From contig NZ_JAPDUW010000001.1 in NCBI RefSeq assembly GCF_026015295.1, positions 434,001 through 498,000 of the forward strand: a stretch of DNA of 64,000 bases, in the 5' to 3' direction. The DNA is from Segatella copri. Lineage in GTDB: Bacteria > Bacteroidota > Bacteroidia > Bacteroidales > Bacteroidaceae. The notes under the pieces are model-generated. The model was not told where the DNA came from and searched no databases. It saw only the letters and a list, made by a program, of their open reading frames with translations. Shown in pieces: positions 35,751 to 45,123 of this stretch (positions are counted from its first letter, which is position 1; each line of letters starts with the position of its first letter). The translations under genes were made by a program, and so were the position numbers.

Positions 35751-38000
35751 ATGATGAAAACAGAATGGAGAGGTTTCAAAGGAAACATGTGGCAGAGTGA
35801 AGTGAATCTTCGTGATTTCATTCAGAACAACTACACTTGTTATGACGGCGATGAGTCGTTCCTTGCAGAACCAACTCAGGCAACTAACACCCTTTGGGGT
35901 ATGTTGAAGGAACTCCAGAAGGAGGAGCGCGCCAAGGGTGGTGTGCTTGATATGGAAACAGAAATCGTTTCAGGATTGACAGCTTACGGTGCTGCCTATA
36001 TTGGTGAGGGTACCAAGGATTTGGAGAAAGTGGTAGGTCTTCAGACTGATAAACCTCTGAAGCGTGCCTTCATGCCATACGGTGGTATCAAGATGGCGGA
36101 GCAGGCTTGTACAACATATGGCTATCAGCCATCTGAGAAGCTCCACGAAATCTTCCACAAGTATTGCAAAACTCATAATGATGGCGTATTCGATGCTTAT
36201 ACTCCAGAGATGAAGCTCGTTCGCCATAACCACATTCTTACCGGTCTTCCTGATACTTACGGTCGTGGACGTATCGTAGGTGACTATCGTCGTGTAGCCC
36301 TTTATGGTATCGACTTCCTCATCGAGGAGAAGAAGAACGACCTCGCTAACATGGGCGACCGTGAGATGATCGACGACGTTATCCGTCTTCGTGAAGAGGT
36401 TGCTATGCAGATCAAGGCGCTCAAGGGCTTGAAGGAGATGGCTCAGTTGTATGGCTACGATATCAGCCAGCCAGCTAAGAACGCTCGCGAGGCTGTTCAG
36501 TGGTTGTACTTCGGTTACCTCGGAGCTGTGAAGACTCAGAATGGTGCTGCGATGTCTGTAGGCCGTATCTCTACATTCCTCGATATCTATATCCAGCGCG
36601 ACTTGAACGAGGGTACTCTTACCGAGGATGAGGCTCAGGAGCTCATCGACCACTTGGTCATGAAGTTCCGTATGGTTAAGTTCGCCCGTATCCCTTCTTA
36701 CAACGAGCTCTTCACCGGCGACCCAGTTTGGGCTACTCTCGAAGTAGGTGGTATGGGTCAGGATGGCCGCTCAATGGTTACCAAGAACGACTTCCGTTTC
36801 CTCCACACATTGGAGAACATGGGTCCTTCACCAGAGCCAAACCTCACTGTACTCTATAGCTCTCGCTTGCCAAAGGCATTCAAGCACTACGCTTCTTTGA
36901 TTTCTGTAAAGACAAGCTCTATCCAGTATGAGAACGATGACGTAATGCGCCCAGTTTGGGGTGACGACTATAGCATCTGCTGCTGTGTATCTGCTACACA
37001 GACAGGTAAGGAGATGCAGTTCTTCGGTGCACGTGCCAACTTGGCTAAGTGCTTGACCTACGCTGTTTCTGGCGGTGTTGATTCAAAGACACGCGAGCAG
37101 TGCGGTCCTAAGTATCGCGCCGTTGAGGGTGATGTATTGACATACGAGGAGTTCATGCCACGTTTCATGGATATGATGGACTGGTTGGCTGGCGTTTATG
37201 TGAAGACATTGAACCTCATCCACTACATGCACGATAAGTACTTCTACGAGGCAGCAGAGTTGGCGCTCATCGATACAGATGTTCGTCGTACTTTCGCTAC
37301 AGGTATCGCTGGTTTCAGCCACGTAGTTGACTCTATCTCAGCTATCAAGTATGCCAAGGTAAACATCGTCCGTGATGAGACCGGTTTCCCTCTCAGCTTC
37401 AAGACCGAGGGCGACTTCCCACGTTACGGTAACGATGATGAGCGTGCTGATGAAATTGCAGTATGGTTGCTCAAGACCTTCATGAACATGATCAAGAAGC
37501 ACCACACATACCGCAATTCAGAGCCTACTACATCTATCCTGACTATCACATCAAATGTAGTATACGGTAAGTACACCAGCAACATGCCTGATGGTCGTCC
37601 AGCCGGTGCTCCATTGGCTCCAGGTGCTAACCCATCTTACGGTGCAGAGAAGAACGGTCTTTTGGCTTCATTGAACTCAGTAGCTAAGTTGCCATACGAG
37701 TATGCTCTCGATGGTATCTCTAATACTCAGACCATCAGTCCAGGTGCTCTCGGACATAACGATGAGGAGCGTGCCCAGACATTGGTAGGTGTATTGGATG
37801 GTTACTTCAACCAGGGTTCTCACCACCTGAATGTGAACGTATTCGGTATCGACAAGCTCAAGGATGCGATGGAGCATCCTGAGAAGGAAGAGTACCAGAA
37901 CTTCACCATCCGTGTGAGTGGTTACGCTGTTAAGTTCATCGACTTGACACGTGAGCAGCAGCTCGACGTAATCGCTCGTCAGGCTCACGAGAGACTCTAA
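35751..38000 (+). CDS. pflB: formate C-acetyltransferase (pyruvate formate-lyase)
   Basis: 749 residues, the length of true PFL. The active-site cysteines lie in [13 protein letters not shown], with three adjacent Cys where E. coli has two. The glycyl-radical loop near the C-terminus is [16 protein letters not shown]. It splits pyruvate with CoA into acetyl-CoA and formate, anaerobically in the cytosol. Its activase is encoded after a pair of small membrane genes (38161-38467). A terminator follows at 38062-38100. Confidence 0.97.
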   Translation: MMKTEWRGFKGNMWQSEVNLRDFIQNNYTCYDGDESFLAEPTQATNTLWGMLKELQKEERAKGGVLDMETEIVSGLTAYGAAYIGEGTKDLEKVVGLQTDKPLKRAFMPYGGIKMAEQACTTYGYQPSEKLHEIFHKYCKTHNDGVFDAYTPEMKLVRHNHILTGLPDTYGRGRIVGDYRRVALYGIDFLIEEKKNDLANMGDREMIDDVIRLREEVAMQIKALKGLKEMAQLYGYDISQPAKNAREAVQWLYFGYLGAVKTQNGAAMSVGRISTFLDIYIQRDLNEGTLTEDEAQELIDHLVMKFRMVKFARIPSYNELFTGDPVWATLEVGGMGQDGRSMVTKNDFRFLHTLENMGPSPEPNLTVLYSSRLPKAFKHYASLISVKTSSIQYENDDVMRPVWGDDYSICCCVSATQTGKEMQFFGARANLAKCLTYAVSGGVDSKTREQCGPKYRAVEGDVLTYEEFMPRFMDMMDWLAGVYVKTLNLIHYMHDKYFYEAAELALIDTDVRRTFATGIAGFSHVVDSISAIKYAKVNIVRDETGFPLSFKTEGDFPRYGNDDERADEIAVWLLKTFMNMIKKHHTYRNSEPTTSILTITSNVVYGKYTSNMPDGRPAGAPLAPGANPSYGAEKNGLLASLNSVAKLPYEYALDGISNTQTISPGALGHNDEERAQTLVGVLDGYFNQGSHHLNVNVFGIDKLKDAMEHPEKEEYQNFTIRVSGYAVKFIDLTREQQLDVIARQAHERL

Positions 38001-38061
38001 GGAAGTGAAGAATGAAGAGGGAAGAGTGAAGAATCCTCTTGTCTCTTTGTAACATATAGAT

Positions 38062-38100
38062 TGCCCGCTAGATTTTCTTTCCGAGGATATTTAGCGGGCA
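38062..38100 (+). terminator. pflB terminator
   Basis: TGCCCGCTA (38062-38070) pairs with TAGCGGGCA (38092-38100), followed by TTTT. Confidence 0.8.
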
Positions 38101-38148
38101 TTTTAGCTTATTTAACTGCAAAATGGAGCAAGATATTGATAAATTTAC

Positions 38149-38156
38149 TAATTTTG
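38149..38156 (+). promoter_or_regulatory. -7 element directly before the small membrane dyad
   Basis: TAATTTTG ends only 4 bp before the ATG at 38161. Initiation about 7 nt downstream would place the 5' end at or inside the start codon, implying a leaderless message, or else translation from a later start. Confidence 0.45.
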
Positions 38157-38160
38157 CAGT

Positions 38161-38376
38161 ATGAATTTATCAAAAGATGGGAAAAGGACTTTATTTGCTG
38201 AAGCGAGTAAGTTCTGTTTGGACATTGCTAAGTTAGTTATTGGTGGTGTTCTTCTGGCGAGCATCATGAAGGAAGATATAGATAAAGTAACTCTTTATAT
38301 GTTAGGAGTTCTTATAGTCTTATTCTTTACCTTTTTGGGCTTCTTGTTTTTAATCATTTCTAAAAAGATAAAATAA
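38161..38376 (+). CDS. small two-helix membrane protein (DUF6722-like)
   Basis: 71 residues: a polar N-terminus (NLSKDGKRTLFAEASKFCLD), helix 1 (about 22-36) and helix 2 (about 45-67), ending ISKKIK. It shares layout and the KFCLDIAK / YFFDMSK segment with the 75-residue protein at 13608. It is followed after 1 bp by a tiny membrane gene and then pflA. Function is unknown. Confidence 0.65.
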   Translation: MNLSKDGKRTLFAEASKFCLDIAKLVIGGVLLASIMKEDIDKVTLYMLGVLIVLFFTFLGFLFLIISKKIK

Positions 38377-38377
38377 T

Positions 38378-38467
38378 ATGGGTGTATTTCTTTTTTTAGG
38401 TGTTATAGCCTTATTTATGAGTCTTTTTGCATTGTGGGGAATATATGATCTTCGAAAGAATGCATAA
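38378..38467 (+). CDS. 29-aa single-helix membrane peptide
   Basis: ATG at 38378-38380 to TAA at 38465-38467. One hydrophobic helix (GVFLFLGVIALFMSLFALWG) and a basic tail YDLRKNA. It begins 1 bp after the two-helix gene and its end overlaps the pflA start region in another frame, so translation is probably coupled. It corresponds to the 34-residue peptide at 13840-13944. Confidence 0.55.
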   Translation: MGVFLFLGVIALFMSLFALWGIYDLRKNA

Positions 38468-39191
38468 GGGTTTTGTACACAGCATAGAGAGCTTTGGTTC
38501 TGTAGATGGACCAGGCATCAGATTTTTGATTTTCCTGCAGGGGTGTCCGATGCGCTGCCAGTTCTGCCATAACCCGGATTCATGGAAGATGGGAGTAGGA
38601 GAGGAATGGAGTGCCGATGATCTGCTGGATAAGGCAGAGCGATTCAAGAGTTATTGGGGGGACAAGGGCGGTATTACCGTAAGTGGTGGAGAAGCCCTGA
38701 TGCAGATAGACTTTCTCATCGAACTTTTCGAGAAAGCCCATCAGCGTGGCATCAACACTTGTCTTGATACATCAGCGCAACCCTTCCGAAAAGAGGGTGC
38801 TTTCTTCGATAAATTCGAGCGTCTGATGACCGTCACAGATACTGTTCTTCTTGATATCAAGCATATCAACGATGAAGAGCATCGTAAACTCACCCGCCAT
38901 TCTAATGTAAACATACTGGATTGTGCACGATATTTAAGCGAGATACACAAACCAGTATGGATTCGTCACGTCCTGATTCCAGGTATTACCGACAAGGATG
39001 AATACCTCAATCAGTTGCGCGATTTTCTCTCAACACTCTCTAATATTGAGCGAATAGATGTCTTACCCTATCATACGATGGGTATCTACAAGTATGAGAA
39101 ACTAGGTATTGCCTACCCGCTGGAAGGCATAGATCCTCCTACTAGTGATCGCATAGCTCATGCAGAAGCAATCTTGCAAGAGGCACTTTAG
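38460..39191 (+). CDS. pflA: pyruvate formate-lyase activating enzyme
   Basis: 243 residues from the ATG at 38460; an in-frame ATG at 38445 would add five residues. The radical-SAM cluster motif is CPMRCQFC, after HSIESFGSVDGPGIRF, the family hallmark. The GGE-type SAM motif is VSGGEAL. It generates the glycyl radical on PflB. It overlaps the 29-residue peptide gene upstream by 8 bp and converges on the receiver gene, overlapping by 4 bp, with no terminator between them. Confidence 0.95.
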   Translation: MHKGFVHSIESFGSVDGPGIRFLIFLQGCPMRCQFCHNPDSWKMGVGEEWSADDLLDKAERFKSYWGDKGGITVSGGEALMQIDFLIELFEKAHQRGINTCLDTSAQPFRKEGAFFDKFERLMTVTDTVLLDIKHINDEEHRKLTRHSNVNILDCARYLSEIHKPVWIRHVLIPGITDKDEYLNQLRDFLSTLSNIERIDVLPYHTMGIYKYEKLGIAYPLEGIDPPTSDRIAHAEAILQEAL

Positions 39192-39571
39192 CCTCTTGCA
39201 AGACTGCTTAGATGAGCGTCTAGCGAACTGGTGAGACGGGCTTTGATGATAGGCTTTGTGATGTAGTCGTTTACTCCAAGCTCATAGCACTCATCAATAT
39301 TATCCTTGTTGCTTAACAGGGAAACCACGATGATGGCCATTTCGTTTTTCGAGTATTTAGAGCGTACATGGTCTATTACGTCCCACCCATTTACATGTGG
39401 CATCATCAAGTCGAGCAGTATCACGTCCGGCTTGAATGAGTCAATCAGTTCAATGGCTTCTTTTCCGCCATTTGCAGTTTTCACGTCGATGTCAAAGTCC
39501 TTTATCATTTCAGAGATAGTTTCAATATTTTCTGAAATATCATCGACGATTAGCACTTTGTTCTTTTCCAT
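39188..39571 (-). CDS. stand-alone CheY-like response regulator
   Basis: 127 residues, a single receiver domain: acidic pair in LIVDDI (about 8-11), phospho-acceptor Asp in VILLDLMMPH, Ser in VVSLL, and the KP motif in DYITKPI. There is no output domain. It is the last gene of the minus-strand block that runs from 51672, 42 bp after the dehydrogenase. In TackOD1 proteins of other organisms the receiver is often fused to TackOD1; here both may act as separate proteins. No histidine kinase is seen in the window. Confidence 0.9.
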   Translation of the reverse strand: MEKNKVLIVDDISENIETISEMIKDFDIDVKTANGGKEAIELIDSFKPDVILLDLMMPHVNGWDVIDHVRSKYSKNEMAIIVVSLLSNKDNIDECYELGVNDYITKPIIKARLTSSLDAHLSSLARG

Positions 39572-39613
39572 TTTTCACTGGTTATTATATAGGTTCTTTC
39601 CGATCTTGAAGAT

Positions 39614-40870
39614 CTAGTTTCTTGGCTTGTGAATGCCGTAGATGTCGCACATGAATCCTTTATCAGTGATTAGATTGTTCATGTCGATACTGTCGAACAT
39701 CTTGTGATGAGTACCGATTACCACAATCTGATACTCTTTTTCCAGAACTTTAGGATCATCTGTCACCTTGATGTTATATTCTTCTTTTACTTCCTTTACA
39801 TCTACCAATGGATCGTAGAGTGTGGTTTTGTAACCTGCTCCTACCAGGTTGATATAGAGATCGGCTACTTTTGTGTTTCTGATATCATCGCTGTCTGGCT
39901 TGAACGAGAAGCCGAGGATCAGCACGTTAGTCTCCGGAGCCTTGAACTTTCTGCTTTCAGATGCATTCTTTATCTTTCCAGCCATCCATACCGCCATCTG
40001 CTCGTTAACCTCGCGGGCTGTAGAGAGCAGCGATGGTACCACGTCAACCTCCTGTGCCTTGTTAATCAGGTAGTATGGGTCTACCGCGATGCAGTGACCG
40101 CCAACGAGTCCTGGAGTAGCTGGCACGAAGTTCCATTTTGTGCTAGCTGCCGCCGTTACGTCTTCAATGTTGATGTTCATCTTGTCGAAAATCTTTTCCA
40201 TCTCATTGAAGAAGGCTATCTGTATGTCTCTCTGGCAGTTCTCCATCAGTTTACATGCCTCTGCTATTTTGATACTCTTCGCCTTGTAGGTGCCATGGGT
40301 AAGTACTGAAGCATAGAGGCTGTCGATGATAGCTGCTGCTTCGGGTGTAGAACCGCTGGTAACCTTCACGATGTTCTCGATGGTATGAACAGTATCGCCC
40401 GGGTTGATGCGCTCTGGCGAGAAGCCTACAAAGAAACTCTGGTTCAATTTCAATCCAGATGTAGATGCCAGTAATGGGGCGCAGACCTCTTCTGTCAGAC
40501 CTGGGTAAACGGTACTCTCGTAGACTACGATATCACCTTCTTTCAGAATCTTGCCAACCTCAGCTGTAGCATTGCGCACGCAACTGATGTCTGGCTTGTT
40601 CGATTTGTTCACCGGTGTCGGTACAGCGATGATATACACGTTACACTTCTTCAGGTCATCAATATTGCTGGTCAGTTTCAGTCCCTGTTCCAAAGCTTTG
40701 GATACAGGTCTGTTGTCTTCCATCGTGCTTTTGGCTAACTTGGCTACCTTCTCAGCTTTGATGTCATAACCCCATGTATCGTATTTCTTTGAGAATAAGC
40801 ATGCCAGTGGAGTACCAACATACCCCAAACCTATTACTCCAATCTTAAACTCAAAAGACTTGTTTATCAT
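39614..40870 (-). CDS. nucleotide-sugar dehydrogenase (UDP-Glc/GDP-Man/UDP-HexNAc type)
   Basis: 418 residues. NAD-binding motif IGVIGLGYVGTPLACLFSKK (about 11-30), substrate region LVGGHCIAVDPYYL carrying the catalytic Cys, and the C-terminal UDP-binding domain (NVLILGFSFKPDSDDIRNTK). The ATPGLVGGHCIAVDPYYL pattern is closest to the WbpA/TviB-like UDP-N-acetylhexosamine dehydrogenases, but UDP-glucose cannot be excluded. It oxidises the sugar at C6 to a uronic acid and so probably supplies an acidic precursor to the adjacent GT2 synthase, as AlgD does for alginate. Confidence 0.88.
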   Translation of the reverse strand: MINKSFEFKIGVIGLGYVGTPLACLFSKKYDTWGYDIKAEKVAKLAKSTMEDNRPVSKALEQGLKLTSNIDDLKKCNVYIIAVPTPVNKSNKPDISCVRNATAEVGKILKEGDIVVYESTVYPGLTEEVCAPLLASTSGLKLNQSFFVGFSPERINPGDTVHTIENIVKVTSGSTPEAAAIIDSLYASVLTHGTYKAKSIKIAEACKLMENCQRDIQIAFFNEMEKIFDKMNINIEDVTAAASTKWNFVPATPGLVGGHCIAVDPYYLINKAQEVDVVPSLLSTAREVNEQMAVWMAGKIKNASESRKFKAPETNVLILGFSFKPDSDDIRNTKVADLYINLVGAGYKTTLYDPLVDVKEVKEEYNIKVTDDPKVLEKEYQIVVIGTHHKMFDSIDMNNLITDKGFMCDIYGIHKPRN

Positions 40871-40957
40871 ATACTATATTGTTTATGTTTTATAATGTTA
40901 TTTCTTTTATTGGGAGCTCCCTGCTGTGTTTGCGTTACAGCAAGTAACTCGGGTCTT

Positions 40958-42274
40958 TTAGATTCCTTCAAGCTGAGCATAGCGCGAAGTCTTCTCAGGG
41001 TTCCATGCGTCCTTGTAAGAACGGCGGAAGAAGATTTCTTGCAGATGAGCCGACAGACGGGCGATACGCAGGAAATAACCTGTATAAGGCGACATCAGTG
41101 GCAGATATCTGTAGAGGAACCACACGTCTTTCTTTCTTTCTGAAACCATCAGCACCAGGAGGAAGGCAAGCTGCGAGAAGCATACTCTGATAAAGTAGCC
41201 CAGCGCCAGCACCTCGATGATGTGCGTGTTAAACGTGATGGCGAGCTTGATGATATACCACAACCACAGGAAATTGAGGAAGCAGTCGAAAACCACACTC
41301 TCCATGTTGGATAACCAGTTAAGGATACTCCAGTTCTTTGTAGGCAGCAGAATGTCGGCATGCTTGCGGAGACGGAATCTCACGAGCGAGCGCGACCATC
41401 TGATGCGCTGATGATACAGCTTATACCATTTGGTAGGCACATTGGTCATACAGATGGCATCTTCGGCAAATTTCACTTTATATCCGGCTTTGCGGATCTT
41501 CTGTGTCAGGTCACCGTCCAGTCCCGGTCCTATGTCCCAATAGCCCACTTCCTTCAGTGTCTTTCTTTCGAAGGCTCCGAACGCTCCCGAAATGATGTGG
41601 TAGATACCCAGTTCGCTGGTTACGATACGTCCCACCTGTATTCGCTTCAGGTATTCGAAAGCCTGCAGCGATGAGCAGATGGTCTCCTTGTAGTTGCGCA
41701 CTTTCACACATCCTCCTACGCCCTTTACCATTCCGTCGATGTAGAAGGGGAGTAGAATCTTCTCCAGTGCATCACGGTCGAGCGAAGAGTCGGCATCCAG
41801 ACATACGATGTATTTGCCTCTTGCCATCTGGGCTCCATAGTTGCTGGCGGCAGCTTTACCGCCTCTTGTATCCAACCTCAGGTAGTGGGTGATATACCCG
41901 GCTCTGTAGAGGTCGTTACAAATCAGTTTGGTGTCGTCGTCGCTACCATCGTCTACCACGATGATTTCGTAGTTGCGGTAGGTTTGCTCAGCCAGCGAGT
42001 TCACCATTTTGAATATATGTTTGCCTTCGTTCTTTCCCGGTACGAGGATGCTGATAAGCGGATTCTCGCGGTACAGGAAGTACTTGGCATATTCTTTCTC
42101 TTTATCTATCCGGTTTCTCTTCATCAGTCGGTTTCCGATTACGAGATATTCCAGGATATAATATCTTGGCATCTCGATGAAGAAGAGGAACCAGTAGGTA
42201 TTCACGATACTGCTAAACGATAGCGTGCTGATCCAGTCGAAGAAATCGTTCAGATGTTCTGCTATGCTAAACAT
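40958..42274 (-). CDS. processive membrane glycosyltransferase, family 2
   Basis: 438 residues. N-terminal helix (about 22-42), cytoplasmic GT-A domain (about 70-300), then several C-terminal helices (about 315-405). Catalytic motifs are complete: VVDDGS (108-111), DAD at 160-162, the GDL acidic base near 254 and QRIRW at 289-293. QxxRW marks processive synthases of the cellulose/hyaluronan/Alg8 class. No PilZ domain is present. Its neighbours (sugar dehydrogenase, HlyD-like adaptor, outer-membrane factor) argue for an exported polysaccharide. Confidence 0.88.
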   Translation of the reverse strand: MFSIAEHLNDFFDWISTLSFSSIVNTYWFLFFIEMPRYYILEYLVIGNRLMKRNRIDKEKEYAKYFLYRENPLISILVPGKNEGKHIFKMVNSLAEQTYRNYEIIVVDDGSDDDTKLICNDLYRAGYITHYLRLDTRGGKAAASNYGAQMARGKYIVCLDADSSLDRDALEKILLPFYIDGMVKGVGGCVKVRNYKETICSSLQAFEYLKRIQVGRIVTSELGIYHIISGAFGAFERKTLKEVGYWDIGPGLDGDLTQKIRKAGYKVKFAEDAICMTNVPTKWYKLYHQRIRWSRSLVRFRLRKHADILLPTKNWSILNWLSNMESVVFDCFLNFLWLWYIIKLAITFNTHIIEVLALGYFIRVCFSQLAFLLVLMVSERKKDVWFLYRYLPLMSPYTGYFLRIARLSAHLQEIFFRRSYKDAWNPEKTSRYAQLEGI

Positions 42275-42300
42275 ACGCTTTTCCCTTTCTTCTTGATGGC

Positions 42301-43920
42301 TTATCTCAGCACGGTGAGCGCCAAGAGGGCCATGATTATGAGTATACCTGCGATGGTGACAAGGATGGCAACGAGTTTCTTGTAGAGTACGATGCGCTTC
42401 TGTATCTTGTCGTTTTCATCTTCCTTCGGCTCCGTATCAAGCAGCTCTTCCTGCGGCTTCACCTCTTTCTCTTCTTCCTTCATCAGAGGTTCCTCTGAGT
42501 AGCGGCAGTAGTCGTCTGGAGTCATATCCACATATTGCAGTTTGTTGAAGAACTCGTCATAGTTGTTGGCGATGGTCTTCGTCTTGGTTTCCAGCATGCT
42601 GCAGATAATCTCGTCCGGTTCTATCGAGTTGGCCACCTTTCTGATGGCTACCGACATCTCCTTGCTCAGTTTCTGCTGAGCCTCTTCCACCGTTTCTCCC
42701 TGCTCATAGAGGGTAGAGGATACGTAGAAGATATTGTTGTAGTAAGACACCTTGTGATTGGAGAAGATTCTACAGAGCTTGCCCTGTATGCTTTCCTTTA
42801 TCTTTACGGTATCCTTGTTATCATCTATAATCCATATCTTGCCTACCATGACCGAGAGTTCATCCTTGCGGTAGGTTTCCATCAGCTGGCGTCGCAGTCG
42901 GTTCATCAGCAGATAATATTCCATGAAGTTATCATAGATGTTCACCATGTTGTTGAACATGATGTTGCCGCTGGTCAGCGTTCTGATTCCTTCTTCCGTT
43001 ATCTCGTAGTCCTCTACGTCTCGTGGCACCAGGGCATTTACCGGATAGGTGTTCTCGCAGTAGCAGCAGGTTGCCTTAGTGATAGGCGAGGTAAACGAGT
43101 TCTCGCAGTCGTTGCAGGTATATACCACGGCTGGTCTGTCATAGTCAACACCGATGTGGCGCAGTTTCTTGTGACACTTCGGACAGATGAGCATACCGCC
43201 CACATTGTAGCTGCTTTCCGGCGATACGTTGGCGCAGCTGAAGTGGTGGATGATGTTCTGTATCTTCAGGTTCGAACTTCCGCACTTCGGACAGCACTCC
43301 GTATAGAGCAGGTGAGAGTGGTTGCACTTAGGGCAGAGGTGCTCCTTGAGCAGGAAGCGGTGAATGCGCAGTGATCCGAACTCCACCATAGTGTCGATGA
43401 ACATGAACATCTCGTTGAGATGGAAGAGACTCATACTGTGATAGTGCTCGAAGATTGGGTTGATATATCCCAAAGACGATTTCTCCAGCAGTCGGTGTCC
43501 CATGATTCGCTGGTCTCTTGAGAGCAGGTATTTCAGGATGTTGGCAAAGATCTGGTTAGGCTGTGTAGGACGGCTTGTTTCGCTTTTTACACCAAACTTC
43601 TGTCTTGCCAGCTTGATTTTGTCAATAATCTCATATACCTTTTCATTGTTCATGTCGCTCACATAGGCATCGACGATATAGTCGATGATCTGTCCCTTTC
43701 CCGATAACGCCGTATTGACGAATATCGGTTTGTAGCTACATTTCCACGATAAGATTGGACTGGCTCCAAACAGTATAGCATGGAACGCACGCTCACTCTT
43801 CGTATTGATGTAAATACAATCGAAGTAGTCGGGCTGGATGTCCGGTGTCGAGTCGATATCTATATAGCTATCGATGGTGAGCACCATATCTCCACGTTTG
43901 TTTCTTCTAAGTCCAATCAT
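42301..43920 (-). CDS. TackOD1-domain zinc protein with C-terminal membrane anchor
   Basis: 539 residues. Residues about 150-310 carry a cysteine-rich unit: Cys196/199, 209-213, 229, 246/249, 269/272 and 285-288, with HHFSC and CPKCHKKLRHIGVDYDRP. LRHIGVDYDRP is the hallmark I associate with the TackOD1 output domain. The 345-470 part (GKLCRIFSNHKVSYYNNIF, ETVEEAQQKLSKEM) has a GGDEF-like pattern without GGDEF residues, so an inactive cyclase-like fold is possible. A KE-rich linker leads to one membrane helix (about 515-537). It is 3 bp after the adaptor gene and 26 bp before the synthase gene. A regulatory role is inferred. Confidence 0.65.
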   Translation of the reverse strand: MIGLRRNKRGDMVLTIDSYIDIDSTPDIQPDYFDCIYINTKSERAFHAILFGASPILSWKCSYKPIFVNTALSGKGQIIDYIVDAYVSDMNNEKVYEIIDKIKLARQKFGVKSETSRPTQPNQIFANILKYLLSRDQRIMGHRLLEKSSLGYINPIFEHYHSMSLFHLNEMFMFIDTMVEFGSLRIHRFLLKEHLCPKCNHSHLLYTECCPKCGSSNLKIQNIIHHFSCANVSPESSYNVGGMLICPKCHKKLRHIGVDYDRPAVVYTCNDCENSFTSPITKATCCYCENTYPVNALVPRDVEDYEITEEGIRTLTSGNIMFNNMVNIYDNFMEYYLLMNRLRRQLMETYRKDELSVMVGKIWIIDDNKDTVKIKESIQGKLCRIFSNHKVSYYNNIFYVSSTLYEQGETVEEAQQKLSKEMSVAIRKVANSIEPDEIICSMLETKTKTIANNYDEFFNKLQYVDMTPDDYCRYSEEPLMKEEEKEVKPQEELLDTEPKEDENDKIQKRIVLYKKLVAILVTIAGILIIMALLALTVLR

Positions 43921-43923
43921 TCT

Positions 43924-45105
43924 TTATTTCTTTTGTTCTTGATGATTATTGGTGTCGCTCGAAATCATGTTGCTTCGCTTCACGTTTTCGTTCTTGCCCA
44001 CTGGGACGGTGTACATCGGTAGTGGCTTCGGATCGAGCATGGCACCAATCTTATTCACTCTTATTCTTACCGGCAGTCTGTTGCTCATTACCCATGCCGG
44101 AACTCTCTGGTTCGGGTTCAGGGTGAAGACGGCAACCACTGCGTTGGCATCATGCGAGAAGTTACTCTGCAGATGCTTTGGTATTTCCTCTACTCTCAGA
44201 CCTACCATCTGCAACTTAGCCTGCAGTTCCAGATCTTTGTTGATGATGATGTCTGCATCGTCAGGGCTTTCCATATACTTCACCATGTCGTTGGGTACGT
44301 ATGCGATTACGCCCAGATGGCAGTCTGCATAGTCGGTATGCTGGATAACCATCACCTCATCGCTTTTGAACACCAGTGTCTTGTCGCTCACATTGATTTT
44401 TGAGATGTAAGCATCGGCTGGTGCACAGCAGTAGTGTATCAGTCCCGGGTTGTAGATGCTGGTGTTGGAGTATGGCATGGAAGCATTTGCTCTGCCGGCT
44501 CCTCTGCGGCTCATGAAGTTATAGGTGGTGTTCTTAGCCTGTGCGTAGATTTCCACCTTGTTAGCCTGCTTTCTCAATTCCTCTTCTACCTCGGCAATCT
44601 CAGCATCCAGTGCATTTCGCTTGGTGTTGTCTGTAAGACCGTAGTAGATATCCGAACTTTCAGATGCTTTCTGTTTTCTCAGTTCGGCAAGTCGGGTACG
44701 CAGCACCGGAATCTCCTGCTGGGCGAGTTTAGCCTGTACCTCCATGTCGTGAGTCTCCTTTACGGCAGAAGGCAGAATGTTCGGGTCGTATTGGTTCACA
44801 ATGTTACCTAGCAGTACATAAGAGTAGAGCGTATCTCCCTTATGCACCACTTCACCCATTTCTTTGTTCACCTTAAGGATATAGATGTCGTCAACGGCAC
44901 TGATATGGTTTTCATCGAGGGTTATATAACCGTCGAAGGTTGCCCATATCATACGAGTGACAATATAGTAGGCGGCAAGCACGATAACCAGCAGGAAGAT
45001 CAGGGCAAAGATGATCTGCTGTCTGGCAAGGCGGTGACCCTGCGTCTTCAGCAAGTCTGCCATCGCCTGTTCTTGTGGCGTGCCATTATATTGGAATTCA
45101 TTCAT
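43924..45105 (-). CDS. HlyD/Alg44-like periplasmic adaptor
   Basis: 393 residues. Cytoplasmic N-terminus, one membrane helix (about 30-52), a split lipoyl-like half (about 57-97, with MGEVVHKGDTLYSYV), a coiled-coil hairpin (about 118-195, KLAQQEIPVLRTRLAEL and AEIAEVEEELRKQ), then the second lipoyl half and barrel with AYVPNDMVKYM. This is the membrane fusion protein fold that links an inner-membrane partner to a TolC-like tube. No ABC or RND pump is encoded nearby; the GT2 synthase is the likely inner-membrane partner, as Alg8 is for Alg44. Confidence 0.82.
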   Translation of the reverse strand: MNEFQYNGTPQEQAMADLLKTQGHRLARQQIIFALIFLLVIVLAAYYIVTRMIWATFDGYITLDENHISAVDDIYILKVNKEMGEVVHKGDTLYSYVLLGNIVNQYDPNILPSAVKETHDMEVQAKLAQQEIPVLRTRLAELRKQKASESSDIYYGLTDNTKRNALDAEIAEVEEELRKQANKVEIYAQAKNTTYNFMSRRGAGRANASMPYSNTSIYNPGLIHYCCAPADAYISKINVSDKTLVFKSDEVMVIQHTDYADCHLGVIAYVPNDMVKYMESPDDADIIINKDLELQAKLQMVGLRVEEIPKHLQSNFSHDANAVVAVFTLNPNQRVPAWVMSNRLPVRIRVNKIGAMLDPKPLPMYTVPVGKNENVKRSNMISSDTNNHQEQKK

Positions 45106-45123
45106 ATTCTAGTTTCCTTACAT

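Noticed and set aside
39188..39191. Frameshift or assembly error where pflA and the receiver gene overlap
   Set aside because: Both proteins have complete C-termini; a 4-bp convergent overlap is normal.
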